In this document: positions 59,946 through 64,000 of the stretch, piece by piece
Layout: the number at the start of each line of letters is the position of its first letter
How positions within the stretch are numbered: position 1 is the stretch's first letter
Origin: Arcicella sp040387735
GTDB taxonomy: Bacteria > Bacteroidota > Bacteroidia > Cytophagales > Spirosomataceae
DNA: 64,000 nucleotides
Assembly: GCA_040387735.1 (NCBI GenBank)
Contig: JAZKDE010000115.1
Location: forward strand, 28,465 to 92,464
Direction: 5' to 3'
Notes under the pieces: model-generated
What the model saw: only the letters and a program-made list of their open reading frames with translations
What the model was told of the DNA's origin: nothing
Database searches by the model: none
Translations under genes and position numbers: made by a program

Positions 59946-60836
59946 ATGAAAATAGCCATTCACGGGCGAAACTTTAAGGATGAAATAAAGCCTTTTGTGC
60001 AATCAATGTTTGATACATTGGCACAAAACAATGTTGAAATCCAAATATCTGAACCCTATCATCAATTTCTTGCTGAAGTTGGAGTGAGGCATTCGGCTAC
60101 TATATTTTATAATTCTCAAAAAGACCTTTTTGAGGCAGATTTTTTATTGAGTTTGGGTGGTGATGGAACGCTTTTAGATGCGGTAACGCACGTAGGCGAA
60201 CGAGAAATTCCAATTTTAGGAGTCAATACGGGACGTTTAGGTTTTTTAGCCACAATTTCTCCCGATAAAATTCAGGAAGGATTAGCGGGTGTTTTTGCGG
60301 GAAATTATACACTCGACCAAAGAACTTTAGTGAGTATTGAAGCAACTTTGAACAATCAGCCACTTGATATTTTTAACGGAACAAATTTTGGTTTGAATGA
60401 ATTGGGAATCATGAAAACGGATACGTCTTCAATGATTATGGTGCGGGCGTATCTCAACGGTGAATTTTTAAACACTTATTGGGCGGATGGTTTAATTATT
60501 TCAACTGCCACGGGTTCAACGGGTTATAACTTGAGTGTTGGTGGGCCTTTGGTAATGCCAAGCTCTGATATTTTTGTGATTGCTCCGATGAGTCCCCATA
60601 ATTTGAACGTACGTCCTTTAGTAGTTTCAACTGATGTAATTTTGGATTTTGAAATAGAAAGTAGAAGTAGTAATTGTTTGATATCTTTGGATGCTCGTTC
60701 AAAAGTGGTTCACAGCAATGTGAAAATAAGAATGAAGCGGGAGAAATTTAAAGCAAATATCATTAAATTAACTGATACCGATTTTTTGAATACCCTAAGA
60801 AGTAAATTGAATTGGGGTTTTGATGTTAGAAACTAA
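59946..60836 (+). CDS. nadK: NAD kinase
   Basis: A 296-residue ATP-NAD kinase making NADP. The signature LGGDGTLLDAV lies near residue 70, then ILGVNTGRLGFLATI, the NAD-binding WADGLIISTATGSTGYNLS and GPLVMPSSDIFVIAPMSPH. The ATG at 59946 (MKIAIHGRNF) fits the family start; a frame from 59904 adds 14 unmatched residues and overlaps the putative promoter. It ends at copy 2 of the repeated hairpin element, convergent with the Hsp20 gene. Confidence 0.95.
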   Translation: MKIAIHGRNFKDEIKPFVQSMFDTLAQNNVEIQISEPYHQFLAEVGVRHSATIFYNSQKDLFEADFLLSLGGDGTLLDAVTHVGEREIPILGVNTGRLGFLATISPDKIQEGLAGVFAGNYTLDQRTLVSIEATLNNQPLDIFNGTNFGLNELGIMKTDTSSMIMVRAYLNGEFLNTYWADGLIISTATGSTGYNLSVGGPLVMPSSDIFVIAPMSPHNLNVRPLVVSTDVILDFEIESRSSNCLISLDARSKVVHSNVKIRMKREKFKANIIKLTDTDFLNTLRSKLNWGFDVRN

Positions 60837-60842
60837 ATTAAT

Positions 60843-60888
60843 TTGTGATTTAGTGATTATTAATTGTCCGATAATCACTAAATCACAA
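60843..60888. repeat. Repeated hairpin element, copy 2 (nadK/hsp20 junction)
   Basis: The arms TTGTGATTTAGTGATTAT (60843-60860) and complement (60871-60888) are identical to copy 1 at 50618-50663; the 10-nt loop differs at several positions. It is followed by CACTCAAT, as in copy 1. It lies between convergent genes. Confidence 0.85.
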
Positions 60889-60901
60889 TTCACTCAATAA
60901 A

Positions 60902-61348
60902 TTATGCTACTGAAATTTCTTTTACTGCGGGTTTAATTTCTTCTTTTTTAGGAAGACCTACGTGCAAAACTCCGTCGGTATAAGTTGCTTCTATTTTATC
61001 GCCATCTACATTTTTAGGTAAAGTAAAAGTGCGTTGGAAGGAAGTATAATTAAATTCTTGACGAGTATATTTCTCCTTATTTTCCTCTTTATTTTCTTCC
61101 TGTTTCGCAGAAATAGTCAAACGATTTTCGTGAAGACTCAATTTGAAATCTTCTTTTTTCAAGCCTGGAGCAGCTACTTCTATCTGAAATCCATTTTCAT
61201 TTTCTTTAACATTCACCGCTGGAATATTATTGTAAGCTACGTTGTTGAATGATTTTGTAGGGAACATAGTGTCTAAATGGTTAAATAAATTATTGAAATC
61301 GGTATTTGAAAAATGGTTTGTTGGTTGGTTGAATCTTACGAGTTTCAT
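60902..61348 (-). CDS. Hsp20/alpha-crystallin small heat-shock protein
   Basis: A 148-residue holdase chaperone. The alpha-crystallin domain (about residues 42-138) has PAVNVKENENGFQIEVAAPG, LKKEDFKLSLHENRLTISA, FQRTFTLPKNVDGDKIEATY and DGVLHVGLPK. The C-terminal IKPAV may serve as the oligomer-forming tail in place of the usual I-x-I. It binds unfolding proteins under stress in the cytoplasm. No CIRCE-like operator was seen upstream. Confidence 0.93.
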   Translation of the reverse strand: MKLVRFNQPTNHFSNTDFNNLFNHLDTMFPTKSFNNVAYNNIPAVNVKENENGFQIEVAAPGLKKEDFKLSLHENRLTISAKQEENKEENKEKYTRQEFNYTSFQRTFTLPKNVDGDKIEATYTDGVLHVGLPKKEEIKPAVKEISVA

Positions 61349-61674
61349 GATTTTATGATGTTTTAAATAATTGATTTTTACTTTTTAAAATGCTCTAATC
61401 TGTCTTTCAGAGATATTTTCCTTTCTTCAAATCCTGTACCAGTACTATTTTAATGACTTTTTGTCTTATTTTTGAAAGTATTAATTGATTTGTGATGACA
61501 AAATTTCCGAATTGTCTTTTTTAGATTGTAATACTTGTCATAACTTATCCCGCAAATACGAACTCGCATTATTTAGTAAATGGTAGCTTAGACTTATTAA
61601 ATGGTTAATATCATCTGATTTATCATTTATACCTTGCATACATATTGAAATCCACATAATCCATTTAAAGAATC
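61349..61674. promoter_or_regulatory. Divergent promoter region of hsp20 and the Thr-rich OMP gene
   Basis: 326 AT-rich nt with no gene. TATTTTTG at about 61468-61475 matches the -7 consensus for the plus strand but is far from the start. No clear inverted repeat was found. Confidence 0.3.
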
Positions 61675-62598
61675 ATGAAAAATTACTTTATTGCTACCTT
61701 GCTATGTTTGTGTATGAGTGGTACAATAGCAAAAGCTCAACAGAAAAAAACAACGACAACAACGAAGAAACCAACAACGACTGTAAAGTCAACTCCGCCG
61801 AAAACAACAACGACTAAAACGACCACAACGACGACGACGAGTTCGAGTCCAACAACGGTAACTCCTACTGTAGAAGAAAAAAAGGCGACAACCACTACGA
61901 ATTCGCAGTTGCAGGGAACGTCGAACAGTTCAACTACCACAACAACTACGACGCAATCATCGGGGCCATCGAAGTCGAAACCAAAAGTGGAAGAAAAGGT
62001 GAAAGAACCCGTTGCAGAAAAAGTAAAAGAACCCAAATATAAGAAAGTTAAATCGCCAAGAGAGTCTGCGAGTGGAGATAAAGGAGGCGTTCGGATTGGA
62101 ATTAGAGCGGAGGCATCCCAATTATTTATTCTTGAACAAGGTTCGGAAGTCGCAATTTCACCAGGCTTTAATGCGGGTTTGATTGTAAACTTGCCATTGA
62201 GTGAAGCACTTGCCATTCAGCCTGAAGTGCTTTATTCAATGGGTGTTGCTCAGTCAAAAGAAGTTGCAGGAACTTATTATAAATCGACCTTAAATACAGT
62301 GCTTGCTCCTGTTACTTTAAATATAAATTTGGGACATGGGCCAACTAAATTTATGATTAATTTGGGTGGTTACGCTCAATATTTATTAAGCACTAAAATA
62401 GAAGAATCAATTGCAGGAGTTAAAACATCAATGAATGCAGATTTAACGGGAACTGATAGATTTGATTATGGTGCAACGGTTGGACTGGGTGTAAAAATTA
62501 ATAGCAGTTTCTTAATTGAAGCACGTTCTTTTTATGGTTTAAAAGATAATTCTGGAAAAGTTATGTTTGCTACTTTTGGTATTGGATACCTTTTTTAG
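61675..62598 (+). CDS. PorT-type outer-membrane beta-barrel protein with a Thr-rich N-terminal region
   Basis: A 307-residue protein: a signal peptide (ending IAKAQ), then about 80 residues made mostly of Thr with Lys, Ser and Pro, then a Lys/Glu/Pro-rich segment (EEKVKEPVAEKVKEPKYKK), and from about residue 138 a small outer-membrane barrel (GGVRIGIRAEASQLFIL to FATFGIGYLF, Phe-terminated). The barrel matches the PorT/OMP beta-brl families of Bacteroidota. The Thr-rich region would lie in the periplasm as a flexible, possibly wall-binding tether; that is inference. It is convergent with lysA. Confidence 0.8.
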   Translation: MKNYFIATLLCLCMSGTIAKAQQKKTTTTTKKPTTTVKSTPPKTTTTKTTTTTTTSSSPTTVTPTVEEKKATTTTNSQLQGTSNSSTTTTTTTQSSGPSKSKPKVEEKVKEPVAEKVKEPKYKKVKSPRESASGDKGGVRIGIRAEASQLFILEQGSEVAISPGFNAGLIVNLPLSEALAIQPEVLYSMGVAQSKEVAGTYYKSTLNTVLAPVTLNINLGHGPTKFMINLGGYAQYLLSTKIEESIAGVKTSMNADLTGTDRFDYGATVGLGVKINSSFLIEARSFYGLKDNSGKVMFATFGIGYLF

Positions 62599-62623
62599 GG
62601 GATATATGATAGAGGTTAGATTA

Positions 62624-62666
62624 TAGAGAATAGAGAAAATTAATAAGTATATTTCTCTATTCTCTA
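62624..62666. terminator. Bidirectional hairpin between the Thr-rich OMP gene and lysA
   Basis: A perfect 15-bp stem (TAGAGAATAGAGAAA at 62624-62638 with 62652-62666) between convergent genes. Confidence 0.75.
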
Positions 62667-62761
62667 AGTATGATTAATTTATTAAAAACCAGTAATTTAT
62701 CTAAAACATTATGGGTTTAATCTATTTTTTATTCATACTTAACCTCTAAAATTCTTCTAAA

Positions 62762-64000
62762 CTAAATTTCTACTGATACTAAATTTCTAACAATATCGTC
62801 AAAAGTATCACGCTTGCGAATTAGCTTTGCTTCACCATCAATTACTAAAACCTCCGCAGGCAACAGTCTTGAATTATACTGAGATGCCATCGAAAAACAA
62901 TATGCTCCAGCATTTTTGATGGCAATAATATCGCCCGCCGAAACTTTATTCATTAAACGCTCGCCTTGTTTGCCTTCTGGAGTCCATGAAAACGTATCTG
63001 TTTCGCATATATATCCGACTACTCGATACTCTTCTTGTTCCGTAGAATCTTGATTCGACGCATTAAAAATATCGTGATATGCACCGTACATCATCGGTCT
63101 GCCCAAGTGATTTAATCCTGAGTTGATACCAACAAATGTTTTGATTGGGTCAGTTTTTACGACATTGGCAGTTGCTAAAAATGTTCCTGCTTCACTCACC
63201 AAAAATTTCCCTGGTTCGAACCATAGCTGTAATTCACGGCCGTATTTTTTACTAAAATCTAAGAAAGCAGTACTTAAAACTTCGCCAACCTCAGCCATAT
63301 CTGTCACAATATCCCCATCTTTATAAGCTACTTTAAATCCACCACCTAAGTCGATGATTTCTAAGTCTTTAAAGCTAAAAGCCATTTCCAAAATTGCAGA
63401 AGCTGCTTGGGTAAAAGCATCCGCATTTTTCACGTCTGAACCAGTATGTTGGTGCAAACCAATGATTTTCATGTCGTATTTATTGACAATTTCAAGAATT
63501 TCCTCCTTTTGGTGAATCGAAATTCCGAATTTAGATTCTGGATGTGCCGTCATGATTTTTTCGTTTCCACCACCAAAAACGTGCGGTTTCAAACGAATCA
63601 AAGCACCCTTTGTATTGCCATATTGTTTCCCGAATTTTTCGAGAACGTCTAAATTATCCAAATTAATACGGGTACCCAATTCTGCCGCCAATTCAATTTC
63701 ATCAAACGAAACACCGCTCGGCGTAAAGGTAATCTGCGAACCTTCAAAACCTGCCATCATTGCCAAACGCAATTCTTCTGGAGAAACTACGTCAATCTCC
63801 ACGCCATGTTTACGCATCAATTTCAAAATACTTAAATTAGTATTTGCCTTACAAGCGTATTTTATCTTTAGATTAACATTCTTGAAAGAATCACGTAGAA
63901 TGGCAATTTTTTCGATAATTTTGTCAGCGTCATAGACGTACAAAGGCGTGCCAAATTGTTCAGCTAAATCAGTGAGTGGGATGTTTTGGATGTTGTAATA
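62762..64000 (-). CDS. lysA: Diaminopimelate decarboxylase (start beyond the window)
   Basis: A PLP-dependent fold-III decarboxylase making lysine from meso-diaminopimelate. The PLP lysine is in IKYACKANTNLS; other blocks are IIGLHQHTGSDVKNADAF, EIIDLGGGFKVAY, LWFEPGKFLVSEAGTFL, the substrate-side GYICETDTFSW and AGAYCFSMASQYNSR. The frame continues upstream through IPLTDLAEQFGTPLYVYDAD to the window edge, so the start codon lies to the right of 64000 and a TTG near 63943 is internal. Only about ten to fifteen residues are probably missing. Confidence 0.94.
   Translation of the reverse strand, partial: YYNIQNIPLTDLAEQFGTPLYVYDADKIIEKIAILRDSFKNVNLKIKYACKANTNLSILKLMRKHGVEIDVVSPEELRLAMMAGFEGSQITFTPSGVSFDEIELAAELGTRINLDNLDVLEKFGKQYGNTKGALIRLKPHVFGGGNEKIMTAHPESKFGISIHQKEEILEIVNKYDMKIIGLHQHTGSDVKNADAFTQAASAILEMAFSFKDLEIIDLGGGFKVAYKDGDIVTDMAEVGEVLSTAFLDFSKKYGRELQLWFEPGKFLVSEAGTFLATANVVKTDPIKTFVGINSGLNHLGRPMMYGAYHDIFNASNQDSTEQEEYRVVGYICETDTFSWTPEGKQGERLMNKVSAGDIIAIKNAGAYCFSMASQYNSRLLPAEVLVIDGEAKLIRKRDTFDDIVRNLVSVEI

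Noticed and set aside
61737..62216. A 159-codon minus-strand frame inside the Thr-rich OMP gene
   Set aside because: Its Val/Phe/Gly-rich sequence is the mirror of the AC-rich Thr codons on the other strand.
1..64000. CRISPR arrays, insertion sequences, prophage or defence islands
   Set aside because: No evenly spaced direct repeats, no transposase or integrase frames and no restriction or defence gene set were found; the Doc relic is the only trace of such elements.

Overview
The window is a contiguous stretch of chromosome from a member of the Bacteroidota, most likely the order Cytophagales (Spirosomataceae/Cytophagaceae type). The evidence is the gene content: a TonB-dependent receptor with a carboxypeptidase-like N-terminal domain, the gliding ABC ATPase GldA, PorG-type outer-membrane proteins next to uppS-bamA-skp-skp, and a secreted protein ending in a gliding-motility/type IX secretion type-B C-terminal domain. 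The DNA is AT-rich, and start codons mostly lack Shine-Dalgarno sequences. A run of ten N at 51735-51744 marks an assembly gap inside ribBA. The genes at both window ends are cut.

Layout. 1-3433: two acyl-CoA synthetase genes (a propionyl-CoA-type C-terminus, then acs) separated by a decayed antitoxin/Doc toxin pair on the opposite strand. 3717-6005: a PH-domain membrane protein, kynureninase, a half-length DUF1456 protein and a PhnA-domain protein. 6510-12852: a TonB receptor, a renalase-like FAD enzyme, a DUF418 membrane protein and the pyruvate dehydrogenase E1 beta subunit. 12943-25553, nearly all on the minus strand: a LytTR regulator, DinB, an ABC exporter, a DUF349 protein, an RsmF-like methyltransferase, an M24 peptidase, a divergent FKBP lipoprotein, thioredoxin, RlmF and a lipoprotein. 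25878-37518, plus strand: a secreted GH65 enzyme, a YceI protein, PolA, a CBM6 protein, an S9 peptidase, DUF1801 and an amine-oxidase-fold enzyme. 37562-48610: a tandem redoxin, a nitrilase-family amidase, ThyA, RlpA, and the envelope-biogenesis cluster porG-porG-uppS-bamA-skp-skp (minus strand). 49097-64000: DegP, RibBA, the type-B secreted protein, YbaB, GldA, LspA, proline dehydrogenase, DAHP synthase-chorismate mutase, NAD kinase, Hsp20, a Thr-rich outer-membrane protein and lysA.

How the genes work together. The clearest functional block is envelope assembly: UppS supplies the lipid carrier, Skp chaperones and BamA insert outer-membrane proteins, LspA matures lipoproteins, DegP handles misfolded proteins, and PorG belongs to the type IX secretion machinery. 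The 52562-54838 product looks like a cargo of that machinery. Most other genes are metabolic or informational and are not linked into a visible pathway.

I found no CRISPR array, prophage, insertion sequence, rRNA, tRNA or recognisable defence island. The unusual material is subtler: an RsmF-like methyltransferase lacking both family cysteines; several decayed gene relics in intergenic DNA; strong symmetric hairpins at nine of ten convergent gene junctions, two of which share one repeated element with identical 18-bp arms; and intergenic DNA built from iterated short words, with similar words apparently inserted in frame into polA and possibly into a nitrilase-family gene.
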